Positions 33,003 through 43,977 of a DNA stretch of 64,000 bases are shown piece after piece. The stretch comes from Ophiobolus disseminans (lineage: Eukaryota > Ascomycota > Dothideomycetes > Pleosporales > Phaeosphaeriaceae): contig MU006250.1 in NCBI GenBank assembly GCA_010093685.1, forward strand, positions 182,639 through 246,638. The letters run 5' to 3'. Within the stretch, counting starts at the first letter, position 1. Every line of letters begins with the position of its first letter. The position numbers were made by a program, and so were the translations under genes. The notes under the pieces were generated by a model. The model was not told the origin of the DNA, searched no databases, and worked only from the letters and a program-made list of their open reading frames with translations.

Positions 33003-35104
33003 TCAAGGCTTTGTAAGGCCCAAGCTTTCAGCAAAATACCTGTCGAGTAGCCCAACCGATGTTGCGACAACTCTGCCAATGTTCGCAATCTTGACATTAT
33101 GCTCCACGGTGTAAGGCTTTGCGAAGTTGATCCGCGACATTGGATCAAGTGATACACCCGTGTTCTCAACCTTGACTTCGATGGGCTCTTTTCCTAACTC
33201 TTCGCCTTTGAAATGAGGTGTAAATGATCCTCCAGCGGGGATTACTGCAGCATAGTCTCGAGCGCTGACACCAGGTTTGGTTGTAGCCTGTCCAGAGTAC
33301 GTCCTGATGCGAAGACAGATAGAGAATCTAGGACTAGGCTTTACCACTGCAAACCATGTTACCTCAGAACGGACTACGCCGGAAAATCCTCTTGGTTCGG
33401 CCCATAGGGTCATGAACACTCTGCCCTTTTTGAAAAAGGCACGAGGATTGGCAGCTGGCTCTAAACCTAGGTTGGAGTTAACATGTGTCCAACGCCAAAT
33501 TCACATAACTTACTAATATCTAGTGGAATTCCAGCGACCGTGGAGTCCGTAGACTTGAGCCAGGGCTTCGATATCACATCATTCGATGCGTTAGATAAGG
33601 CTCCGTAGAGGTTCTGGGAGGGCTCCAGAGCACGTGTTACTGTGCTGTCATTGCTGCTATGTTGACTGACTCTGGGTTGTTTGCTGTGCGGACTTGGTTG
33701 AACTTGGCTATCAGGAGTTTGATGGACGTTAGCGTGTTTGACCAGGGCCTCAGAGGCTATTATGTTTTAGCAAAATCGCTAATGAAACATGAAGGTAGTC
33801 TTACCCTGCTGTGTTGAAGAAGCAATGGCTGCAATCCTGTCCCCATCTTCCAATCTTGCTTCGCTCATCTGAGTGTCTTCATCGATCTTCAACTTGCCTC
33901 TGGAAATTGCAACTTTATCGGCATCCTCATGGTCCATATCTTCTTCGGGTACTTCAGCATTGTTGGTAACTTCCGCCGATTGTTCTGTGTCACCATCGTC
34001 TTCATTTTTCCAATTGCCAATAAGGGTCGACACGTAGACTTGGGCAACATAACCAATCTCCTTAACCTTGACGTTATACTGTATAGGATGATGAATGCCG
34101 TAATAGATTCTTGAAGCTGGAACTAAAGCAGGCACATCTTGGCTCATAACGACTGGAATAGAAGGTTTTGTGATGCCGCCTTCGCCATCTAGTAGTTGGG
34201 GCTGATGTCCGTGGCTGTAGGCTATCCCGTGCTCGCTTGGACGAACTCCTCGTTTGGTTGTAGCCTTGCCGCTGTACGTGAATATCGGGCTGCTTTCTGG
34301 TAAGTATATTCAGATGTTGGGGGCTCGGAGCAAGTACCAAGCATAACAAAATTCTCGTTTCTGTCGTACAACCACAAATCTTCGGACATTTGTGTATACA
34401 TAATTGTCCTTGTATTTGACCGCATTCCAGCTTGTACTAGAATTATAGTCGGTGACATCACGACCGTTGTAATCAGCACCAGCTGTTTCGTTCATGATCA
34501 CGGCAAAAATCTACGATGGTCAACGCCGTCTCGAAACTTTCAGACTTATAATTACCCTGCCAACAAAAAAGAAATCTTTCTTGCGAACATAATAAGCTTC
34601 GTTATGTCAGTGTTAATCATGTTGGTATAACGGCTAGATGCATATTACCACTATCGATTTTCTCATATTGTAGATGGTTTGATGGGAGGGGGTAAATACT
34701 CCCACCCTTTCCCCTCGGCATTGAACCTCCGTGGGAAGTATTGGGATCGCTATAAGAAATTGCGTCTCCATTGAGATTTGACAGCGCCTGCGACGGGGCC
34801 CTGCGATGATGTTGCCAAGCCTGATCTTTGGAGGCGGTAAATGGGTCAGAGGTTGAGAAACATCGCGCGTGTGGACTACCCTTACGAGAATCCACTGTTA
34901 TATGGTCTTGGGCGTTAATCGAATCCCGTCTTGGTGGTGGAGGTAGGGGGGACGCAGGTTGCCATCCCGGTGGCTTCCATTCTTCGAACACCCATTGCTG
35001 CGTCCGGTCTGTCTAGCATGAATAAGGATTATTGATTCATCCAAAATTTGACGTACAGTCGTAGACCAAGAGTTTGTACAGCTGATAGTGTGAGTCGTAG
35101 ACAT
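33003..35104 (-). CDS. Protein with two DUF6590 domains
   Basis: Seven exons reconstructed on the minus strand: 35104-35057, 35012-34649, 34596-34556, 34510-34338, 34292-33805, 33756-33514 and 33466-33003. All six introns are 44-52 nt and every junction keeps frame, giving 606 residues. A Trp/Pro motif (EEWKPPGWQP) and a disordered Ser/Pro region open the protein. The first DUF6590-like domain runs over exons 3-5 (KKDFFFVGRIF, VRRFVVVRQKREFC, IFTYSGKATTKRGV). An acidic Asp/Glu linker follows, and a second DUF6590 copy fills exon 7 (KKGRVFMTLWAEP, RIRTYSGQATTKPGV, DPMSRINFAKPYTVEHNVK). DUF6590 has no assigned function. The gene could not be seen as a single frame; introns 4 and 5 hide the connections. 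Confidence 0.82.
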
Positions 35105-37855
35105 AATGCGTGGGTGCGGATTGTGACATTTCCACGGTTGGTGGGCTGATCGGGGTTCGAGCTGGGCTGAAGGTGACGGTTGGGTGCTTAGTCACCCCCG
35201 CTGCCAAACTTCGCAGCTGTTGCCTAGAATCACTTTAAATCCTTCCCTCTCACTTGCCACCAAAACCGTGTTCTTTCAAATGTTGCGTTAAGGTATAATT
35301 TAGTGCGAAAGCACTCTTTGTGTTCCGCTAATGCGCTGGCTAGTCATCGATCTCGTTTCACCGCACCCGCAGCTGCTCAACGTCGCACGGAAACCCAGCT
35401 TCGAAAAGCACCAGGCTGCTCTTGTTCCTTGTATCCGGCGACGGTCTGCACGATTGTGGCACCTACAGCTGATGGGACAACGTATCTCCGTAAGCTTGGG
35501 TGCAGAATTAATCGCGTCCTTCCTCGACCTTGAGGCGGGCTAGTCGTGGCCTGCGAGGCTCGTTTGACGTTCACAGGTCCCTCGGGACACGTCCCATTCC
35601 GACGGCGATCACGGTCTTTCAACCTACGTCAGCCTCGGCTTTGAAAACCATCGCAAACGTCACGATCTGTGCTCTAGCGGCATTCTCGAGCACAGCGGCA
35701 CCGACACAATCCAGACATGTTTCAAGGAGCTCAACCATCACACGTTGGAGGGGTTCCTAGTTGTCTGGATACGTCCATCATGCCACTCGAACCAAGCAGA
35801 CACAACCGCGCTCACGGCGGATCCGCTTTGCAGTGGTTTTTCCGAGGAAACGAGAAGTACTAGTGATGGTGGTGGTATACCCACGGTGCCCCACCTCACC
35901 AGCTTCAAGATAACCCCTTTTCTGATACGTTTGAAAGCAGTCACTCTGTCGGTGCTGTATTTCTTGTTATACGTTATTTCCTTTTCAACTCACCCGCAGT
36001 CAGACCCTGGCGCCTGGCGCCTTGCACCCGTCCAGGCACCCAATAAACCACCCCCTCGCCCTCCTTCAAAGCCTTACCCGACCAGTATTGCTCAAAAAGG
36101 CTTGACGCGGCCCGACGAACCCCCCATCGCCCTGCTACTAAGGCCAGCTGCACACCACAGAAACAGCTTAAGCCACACCACCTGCCTACTATACAGCAAG
36201 GCTCAATGATCGATACCTGGTCGTGACCAGCGAGCGGGAGGGATGCGGGTGTTATACATCAGGGAAAGTTCGAAGTCGTTGGAGTGGAATTCAAGAAACG
36301 TTGCAATTATTGTAGCTGTCACCTTTTAAAGCTCGGTTGTTGTGTTTCGGTCATCCGTTTTGCGGTCTTTGGAGGAAGCTCTGGGGTACATAAAGGGCTC
36401 AGAGTACATGTGTTTGTTGTATTCAGCTACTCCATTTGACATTGGTGATGTCGGGTACATGTGAATATTCGACCGTCGTAGACGCGTATTCTCGTAAACG
36501 CAGAGAACGCGGTATTCAAGCATTGCTGCCGGCTCCCCTATTCTGAGGCGATGTCCCTTTGGATTTCGCTTGGGTTCATGTGCACACGACGTCAAACATG
36601 CGAACGCCTTGAACATCAGCGTCATCCGTGATCGATGCTTAAGTCCATAATGCCGGATTGGGTAATGCGCGATAAGATAAGAACGCACGAGGCCACTGCC
36701 GAAGCCGAGGTTCGATCTGCACACAACAGCAAACCTTCACCACCAACATCAAGTAAATCCGCCATACAATCCTCATTGATCGCTCGCATCTGCTGGTGTC
36801 TATGTAAATCTACACTGTAAACGAAATTCTATGCGTGATCGCACCGACGAGATGACGTCCCCGAGTCGCACCGCAATGCGCCCAACGCGAACCGATCTCG
36901 ACGACGCGATAGCCATAGTGAAGATACACACAAACATGGGGTTGGAAGAAGGCTGTTGTTTCTCCCTCCCAACCATGGAAGCGATCGCGTAAGGTCGCGA
37001 TGAGGGATACCGTTTGGCCGGCTCAATATGCTATATATTGATCACGTCTCTTGTATATTCCTCTATTCCATCGTGGTAAAAGCGTGCGGTTTGTTGCGAT
37101 TATCCTGGCATCTCTTTGTACGATAGCCTTGACAGCTTCCGAAACCCAGATTTTTCCCTCGCGTCATGCTCTCATTGTTTCAGATCTGGTGCTATTACGT
37201 CAGGTACGACGCGAACGTGTCTGCGCATGCAATTGGATGGTCTTAGTGGATGACCACCGAGCAAGTGTGAGGAGGATGAGCTCATTGCGCTGTGTCTGCA
37301 TGGCTTAATTCCGACAAAGAAAACAACCAGAAACGCATGTTGACATGAACCATTGTGTGGAAAAGCTTCAGGGCATCGAAACACGACGCTGGACGTCTAA
37401 GCGCTCGGGAGAGACTATCAGGGTTGGGATCCAAAATCTCGGTCAACTCTGATGGCTTCGATTGAGGCATATTGAGTGGAAGAGAACTACACATGCTTCA
37501 ATCACGGAGACGTGCTTTTCCTGCTGCCTTTCGAGCCCTTGGATGGGTCTCCATCAATAGTGGTGAAGTTGGGTGACACACCGACCACGCAGACGAAAAG
37601 CCGAGCACGGTAGCAAGAACCATCGAGCTAAATCTGGATGGTACAGGATGTGATGTTGCGGGTATTCGAGTCTTTTGTTAACCCTACCATTTCCGGACAT
37701 TACGGGTCGTGGAACAACTGAGATCTTCCTTTGTTGGACATTTCAAAAATCGCTCGTCTCACTACAGACTTCGGAAAGACACTTCGCGAACATCTCAGCT
37801 CCGAGTCAAGTCTTCACGCTGTTACTAAACTTCGAAATCATCTTTTGCTTGCGAC
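35105..37855. other. 2.75-kb region without a supported gene
   Basis: Only scattered short frames; the longest (35745-36209, plus strand) has a Pro-rich tail but no family signature. 36000-36200 is pyrimidine/C-rich, consistent with a promoter or transcribed untranslated region. A non-coding gene cannot be excluded. Confidence 0.4.
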
Positions 37856-39953
37856 ATGCCTCCTCCGTTCAAAAATTATTATAAATATTTCCTCTTCGAT
37901 GCGACAGACTACATACGAAATAATCGCCCGACATGGACAAATGGTATGTTGATCAGGCTGTCGGAGTATGCTGCAATGGCTGACTTTTGTTGTGTAGATG
38001 ACAAAAAGTTCACCATCGGAACCGTTTGGGCTGGCAGCCCAGCTGTAAAGGCTTGGTATGCTCAATGCAGAGACCAGCGTAACAATTCTGTCGGATTCCC
38101 AAACCCGAACCCTATCCCTGCGCTTCCCCATACCAGGGCTGATTGGATAATTGCGAAAGCGACTGGTGCCATGCCAATTCCACCTCTACCGCCAGCCGCT
38201 GCCGCTGTCGCTCCTGCTGCCGCTATCAATGCTGCTGTTGCTGCTGCTCTTCCTGTTGCTATTATTGCCCGAATTGTTAACACTATTGCTGTCCTTGCTG
38301 CTCCCCCCGCGCCATTCGTTGATAAACTGCCACACCACTTTTGGCCTCAAACGTACTTGAACGTGGATCCTGGATTTCCGCATCTTGATCTGGCGGAAAT
38401 AAAAAAAGATGCCCAGCTCAAAAACACATGGCTAGATACGAGGCCGCATCTAGTTCCTGAGGATGATCAAGAAAAGGACTGGCGTGGAGTCAGATATCTT
38501 GGTGCTGGTGGCTTCGGAGCTGCTGGACTATGGGTCGACTTGGATGGCACCAACAACATTGTCGATGTAAGTTGCCTTGTTTTGACGGTGAAACTTGCAA
38601 AAGATGCTAATCAGAGTTCCAGAGAATGGTGATCAAGGAGACTAAAAGCCACAGACCTAGAACTTGGCGTGATCCTCGCATGTGGCGCGACCGTACGCCT
38701 CAAGAAATTCGAATCCATGAGCTGGTGGAAGATCGTCGAATTGCTGACCCGGACATGTGTCACCACCTAGTCCACATGCGCAATTCCCGACTTTTTATGC
38801 GGCGCAGAAAATATAGAATATATTTGGACTTTTACCCCGGCGGATCACTTGATGATGCAATCAGCTATCATGATGAAAACTGGGGGCGACCCAAAGCACG
38901 AATAAACGAGACTCGCTATCTTCCTGAAGCGTACATTTGGTATGTTATCAAAGCTCTTGTGGAGGCATGCCTCGTTTTACGGAAAGGTACTACGAATGCA
39001 CAACCGATCGAGGGCTGGAAGCCGATTACCCACCTTGATCTTCAACTGCCGAATGTATTGCTGGGTTGGCAAGAGGAGGCCGATGTCCAAAATAAGAGCG
39101 CAAGCGCCAAGGGTAAAGAGCGAGCTGTGGCACCAGACGACACAAATCCATTCGTAAGTCGCCCCTACCAGCCACAACTCTGTCTATTAATACTAGTAAG
39201 CTATCGCCTGTATATCCCGTCCTCACGGACTTTGGTGTATCTTTCTTCAGTCCAGACAACAACAACAACAACAACAACGGGTATCCATTGTCTGACAACC
39301 CAGACGACTATATCCTAGGTCGCCCCGAATCCAGGTACCCGCCCGTAAACCTCTCCTTCCATCCCTTGTCTTCTTCAAGAACTCACTGTGTATAGGAAAA
39401 GCAATTGCAGTCCGCGGACAACCCCATATTCCTGGGCGAACCAGCCGACGTATGGGGCATCGGTCGCATCGCATGGCAGCTCATTACGAACCGCAGCCTG
39501 ACCCACGGACCTGTACGTGACCCGCCAATGGAAGATGTAAGCGGACGACAATATCCCGTTTTCCTCTCAAGCAACAACCCCCTGAACAGTGTCAAGAACG
39601 ACGCAAATACGACGTTGAGAGACGACGGATATTTTCCAGCCGCCAGTAGATATTCAATCAAACTGAGGGAAGTCGTAAGCGAATGCTTAAATTTCAATAC
39701 GCAGCATAGGCCAAGGTTGGAGAGACTTCACGAAGATGCTACGGAAGAGTTGGCAGTTCAAGGGATAGAAGATGTTTTGCAGGATGTAGAAGGGTTGGGA
39801 CTCAGATTGCCGGGGATGGATGATTTTAAGATAGGAGGGCCCATTGATCTGACGCAGTATAGACAAAGAGGAACCGTCCCTGCGCGTCCGTTTCTAGACC
39901 TCTCAGACGTCCCAGACGAATCTCCTGAATTACCTCGAGACACGGACGAATAA
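37856..39953 (+). CDS. Protein kinase-like protein
   Basis: Exons 37856-38566, 38623-39153, 39201-39344 and 39396-39953 (introns of 56, 47 and 51 nt) give 647 residues. An Ala/Pro-rich stretch near residue 110 precedes the kinase-like domain. The domain has a glycine loop (LGAGGFGAAGLW, about 220), the VIK lysine (Lys242, first codons of exon 2), a catalytic-loop variant His-Leu-Asp at 374-376 with Asn381, and an intact DFG at 424-426. Seven Asn in a row follow a few residues after DFG, inside the activation segment. The F-helix Asp is in PADVWGIG. His-Leu-Asp instead of His-Arg-Asp suggests an RD-negative or atypical kinase. Splice acceptors before exon 3 and the donor after it are chosen for frame. 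Confidence 0.8.
39258..39278 (+). repeat. (AAC)x7 coding microsatellite
   Basis: Seven AAC codons directly after GAC encode an Asn run in the kinase-like protein's activation segment. Such tracts are length-variable. Confidence 0.9.
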
Positions 39954-40693
39954 ATGTCGCGTTCAAGCAGTGTCTTGCTCCAAATCACTCGTGGATCTCA
40001 CCATGAACATTTTGTAGCGAATAGCAACACTGAAGTTAATTGTCTCGGGAAAGAACCACAGTTGCAAACTTTTTAGAGCAAAAAACAGCATGCATACTTA
40101 CATCGTGAGATCAGACTAGGCTACAATGGACCCAGCAGCAACAGCGGCCTTACAGCGACTGCATCGGTTACCATCTTCAAGCTTCACTTCCTCTCACCTC
40201 TAAGCTTCGAGGTTGCTCACTTGTAACACGCATTCGTTGAGTCTAACTCTATCTCTCCCGGCACTTATAGCGTTGACAAATGTGTTGCGCAACACCGGAT
40301 GTGGAGCCAGGAGGGATGCACTTTCTTTAACTTCCCGAGGTCAGTAAATGTTTAATCAGCGAAGGAGATTTCCCTAACTAATGCATGAACGACATTGTGA
40401 TGAATGCTTGCAACAAGCATGGAAATGAGGACCGAACGTCAAGTTTATGGGAGTCGACGATTACATCGTCATGGCCTTGCCAGACTGTTGTGCCCGGAAT
40501 TACAGTTCAGGAAGAATCACACGGCGGTTAGGTTTAAGAGCGTCAAACATATTTGGCATTTATTGCTATGCTGGTTCCGCTACAAATCATCTGTCGTCGC
40601 TCCATCCGCCGCCACCTTCTCTTACTCGGCGATCGTCCCCCATCCTGTGCTTCCGCCGTGAATTCCCCGCCCTGTGTTTCCACCGCTTCCATC
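39954..40693. other. Convergent spacer with a dispersed-repeat fragment
   Basis: No gene. 40101-40140 resembles 58756-58796; see the repeat entries. Confidence 0.45.
40101..40140 (+). repeat. Dispersed repeat fragment, copy A
   Basis: Shares an exact 14-mer (CATCGTGAGATCAG) with 58756-58769, followed by about 25 further bases that differ mainly by transitions. The source element is unknown. Confidence 0.5.
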
Positions 40694-42262
40694 TCACGAG
40701 CCCAACGCGTCGGCCATGATGCGACTGTACACGTCGTAATTGCCAGTCTGCGTAGTGAAGCCCGGGCCAACCAGCGGCCGATGCTGCTCACCGATACTCC
40801 ACATGCGGTATTCACATGTAAAGTATATTCCGCGCTTCATTAAGGAGTCGGCGACATGTCTCAGGAAATGCACAGCCGGAGCGTCCATGTCGTTCGGCTG
40901 GTGCCGGTTTCCACGATAGTGTGTCCAATCCCCTAGCTCCCGGGTACTGGTAATATTCTTCACCGATGAAGAGGATGCGATTTGTTGCAATGAGAGCTCG
41001 AGATATTGTGACCCCACATCTTCTCCATATGCGGCATGAAACTTCTGGAGGAGCGACCAAGTGATGCCGCAGAAGCCAAAGACTTGGAGATGTGCAGGAA
41101 ACACGGTGGATAGCGTCGTGAGTTTAGGTAGCTCGCTTTGGGGTGTGTTGACCTCGTTTGATTCGAACAGAAGATTGTAATCGATGCATAGATCTTTCAG
41201 TTGCGGGAATGCTGCGAATGCTGCGAATGGTACGAGCTCCTCGTGCAGGTAGTTGTAGTTGTAGGCCATATCCGTCCAGTGGAACATCTCAAGCTTGGGA
41301 AGATGCTTTGACATGGCTTGCTTGAGTAGACTGTAGTCGTACCTCAGATAGGGACCATCGCTAGTCCTGACAGAGTCCGCCCTACCAACACCCTGCACAA
41401 TAAAAGTCTTCAGGTTACTCAGCCATGATGACTTGATTGCGTCCGTCATCATCTCCGGATCGAAGTCTACGCAGTCTAACTCAAAATGTCGAAGTGAGCC
41501 GGCGTTCGTGAGTGGCGGATGCGGCAAGTATCTCAAAATACATTCGCGGTTTCCACGTATCTTCACGCACTCCATTCCCGTGTCGATACCAACGCAAAAT
41601 ATGCGAGAGGTTTCTCCTACTTCTCTTCCACTTGTTATGCAAAGTTCTTTCAGCTTTCCAAATGGCTTTCGGAGATCTGCGGCGTCCGAAAGATTCCAAT
41701 CAATGTTCGAAATGGTATGAAGGGTTATAGGCAAAGGGTGGGTTGAGGTGAGTTCCAGTCCAAGTTCGGTGAGATTAGGTACCAGACAAAGGAGTAGCGA
41801 TAGTGAGTCATCGAACAGCGGATGGAGCTCAAATGGTTTGGAAACCCACGCTACCGAATGCTCAGGTACGATGTTACATCGGGAACTGATCGTCTCAATG
41901 ACTTCCGCCATCCGGCCTGCCTGTACCCGAACAAGGTCGTAAAGTGTTTTCTTTACAGGACTGGTTTCGAAGTGCATACGATCGCAAAGACGACGTGCTT
42001 GCGGGGTGGGCCTGCCTAATGGATCTTGTCGTAGGCGGAAGTATTTGACGAATTGCCCAAGGTCTCTGTGATCTAAAAATGTGGCGAGGAGTTTTCGGAT
42101 TCGATCGCCATCATCATTCCAGAAAGTAATTCGCTCGTATAGTACGGGATGAGCAATCTCACTATAGTATTGTGATACGAGTGTGACGTGGCACATATCC
42201 ACCAGATCCAAGAGCTGAATGATCCTAAGATCTAGCTCTGTCGGGAGCGCTTGTAGCGACAT
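40694..42262 (-). CDS. F-box/LRR-type protein
   Basis: A single-exon gene of 522 codons; ATG at 42262 (an in-frame TTG lies upstream). It opens with ALPTELDLRIIQLLDLVDMCHVTLVSQ, an F-box-like pattern (Leu-Pro-x-Glu-Leu, then a helix with Leu-x-x-Val-Ser). Irregular leucine-rich segments follow with the fungal pattern of Leu-Pro-x-Leu and Leu-x-x-Leu-x-Ile (NLTELGLEL, LRHFELDCVDF, FPQLKDLCIDY). Such proteins usually serve as substrate receptors of SCF ubiquitin ligases; the target is unknown. Unlike the F-box-like copy at 20.4 kb, this frame is intact. Confidence 0.75.
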   Translation of the reverse strand: MSLQALPTELDLRIIQLLDLVDMCHVTLVSQYYSEIAHPVLYERITFWNDDGDRIRKLLATFLDHRDLGQFVKYFRLRQDPLGRPTPQARRLCDRMHFETSPVKKTLYDLVRVQAGRMAEVIETISSRCNIVPEHSVAWVSKPFELHPLFDDSLSLLLCLVPNLTELGLELTSTHPLPITLHTISNIDWNLSDAADLRKPFGKLKELCITSGREVGETSRIFCVGIDTGMECVKIRGNRECILRYLPHPPLTNAGSLRHFELDCVDFDPEMMTDAIKSSWLSNLKTFIVQGVGRADSVRTSDGPYLRYDYSLLKQAMSKHLPKLEMFHWTDMAYNYNYLHEELVPFAAFAAFPQLKDLCIDYNLLFESNEVNTPQSELPKLTTLSTVFPAHLQVFGFCGITWSLLQKFHAAYGEDVGSQYLELSLQQIASSSSVKNITSTRELGDWTHYRGNRHQPNDMDAPAVHFLRHVADSLMKRGIYFTCEYRMWSIGEQHRPLVGPGFTTQTGNYDVYSRIMADALGS

Positions 42263-42592
42263 GATGTAGTGAAATCGCAAGTGTAGAGACCGATGTGTGT
42301 TGAAGAATTGTGTGAGGTGAACAAGGTGACGGAGGAGAAGCGCTCGAGATAGGTAGCGTAGGACCTGATAACTGTGCCAAGACCACTGTCACGTGCGCCC
42401 AATTACAATTCCCCGCCACGCTCATTGTGCAAGACAAACCCGAGAAAATCTAGAAGTGGAATCGGGGCGCTGACAATCGATGAGTAGGGAGAGATGATCT
42501 GAAAGTATACAAGCGGGGCGCCGATAATCGATGATGACAGAAGGGTGACCTCAACGGATTGGGGTCGAGAATACTCCAACAGCTTACCAGCC
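42263..42592. other. Spacer between minus-strand genes
   Basis: Nothing seen beyond a repeated hexanucleotide context (GATAATCGATGA-like words near 42475 and 42525). Confidence 0.4.
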
Positions 42593-43576
42593 CTACTTCA
42601 AAAAGTCCCCACTCGTCCTCGCAAGTACCTCATCATAATAGCTCTGAAACGCCAACCACCCCTTCTCCGGCGTCCCAACCTGTCTATACGTCTCCGCCGC
42701 CTCGCTATCCCCAATTATCTTCGGTCTATGCCCACTCCCCGCACTCGCCGCGTCCACCAGCAACTGCGCCTGACACGTCTTATCTAAACTCAAGAACCAA
42801 AATGCCGCTTCGTCCACGCTCTTCCCTACCGTCAAAATGCCATGGTTCTGCAATATCGCAGCCTTACCATTGCCCAACGCATCAGCAATGCGCTCACCTT
42901 CTTCGCTCGCGAGGACCACCCCGCCGAAATCTTTATACACGCCATGCGACTTGTAAAACCGCACAGAGTCTTGCGTGTACATGTCCAATTCTCGTCCAAA
43001 CGCGCTGAATGCTTTACCATATACGCTGTGTGCATGACACGCCGCATGTACGTCCGGTCGCCGCTTATGAAGCGCACTGTGTATAGCGAAAGCCGCGGAA
43101 TTGATTGGCTCATTGCCCTCCACCACCTCTCCCTGCTCGTTAACGAGTATCAAGTCGCTCACGCGTATGAGCGAGAAGTGCGTCGAAAGAGGGTTGAGCC
43201 AAAAGTGGTCGGTAAGGATGGGGTCGCGCACGGATATGTGGCCTGCGACGCCTTCGTCGAAGCCGCGGGACGCGAAGATGCGGTACGCGGCGGCGAGGTG
43301 CTGTTTGCGGTAGAGCCGCTCGTCTTCAAGGTTCTGGAATTTGGGATAGGCACGTATGTTCAGTGTCTTTCCAGAGGTTGTGCGACCCATTGCTGCGACG
43401 TGTTGGTTGCCCGCCGATTCGGCGTAGTCGACGCGTACGCCGGCTGCGACGGAAGCTTGGTGCGGTTTGGAGGATGCTGCGAGCATTCGGCGCTGGGGCG
43501 GGACGTGCCATTGCCGGCGTGACAGATTTCGTATAGCGGCACGAGGGAAAGAGCTCGTTGTTAAGCGTGTGGACAT
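42593..43576 (-). CDS. Class II aldolase/adducin family protein
   Basis: A single-exon gene of 327 codons. The class II aldolase/adducin fold is recognised from GFDEGVAGHISVRDP (105-119), the metal-binding His pair at 181 and 183 (ACHAHSVYGKAFS) and the later QNHGILTVG with His245. Members cleave or epimerise sugar phosphates or act on related small carbonyl compounds using a bound divalent metal. Residues 1-31 are Arg- and Ser-rich without acidic residues, which looks like a mitochondrial presequence; a second Met at 31 could start a cytosolic form. Oxygenase or decarboxylase partners are not adjacent. Substrate unknown. Confidence 0.9.
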   Translation of the reverse strand: MSTRLTTSSFPRAAIRNLSRRQWHVPPQRRMLAASSKPHQASVAAGVRVDYAESAGNQHVAAMGRTTSGKTLNIRAYPKFQNLEDERLYRKQHLAAAYRIFASRGFDEGVAGHISVRDPILTDHFWLNPLSTHFSLIRVSDLILVNEQGEVVEGNEPINSAAFAIHSALHKRRPDVHAACHAHSVYGKAFSAFGRELDMYTQDSVRFYKSHGVYKDFGGVVLASEEGERIADALGNGKAAILQNHGILTVGKSVDEAAFWFLSLDKTCQAQLLVDAASAGSGHRPKIIGDSEAAETYRQVGTPEKGWLAFQSYYDEVLARTSGDFLK

Positions 43577-43977
43577 TGTAAGTGCTGTGGGTTAGTCGTT
43601 CATCTGATGAGGCTTGGGCTGTTGATATGTGGAGTGCAGCAGCTTCCCCGCAGTGGCCTTCCGGATATAAATCCCATCGGATATGCCAGCAAAGATATGC
43701 TACGTGTCATAGCAAAGGTAGATAGTCTCCCCGTGAGCCTCGAACAGTGTTGGAAGATGATGTTGAGGACAACGATTATACGCGAAGGAGCTCCTTTTTT
43801 CGTGTTATCGATACAGGACAGCACTCAAAGGTAGCGTGATCCCCACAACACAGAAACAACGATATCCTTCGTAGCCGGGTCGGACTCAATGAATACTACA
43901 TATAGCTATACACATTGCACTCGCTGTATTATACAAGGTTGCACAACACTGCGTTGTGCGCAACTTCATTGCCGTCA
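43577..43977. other. Spacer between minus-strand genes
   Basis: Promoter side of the aldolase-like gene and 3' flank of the ABC transporter. Nothing else seen. Confidence 0.4.

Noticed and set aside
35745..36209. 154-codon plus-strand frame
   Set aside because: No domain, no plausible start context, and biased composition from a C-rich tract; left as unsupported.
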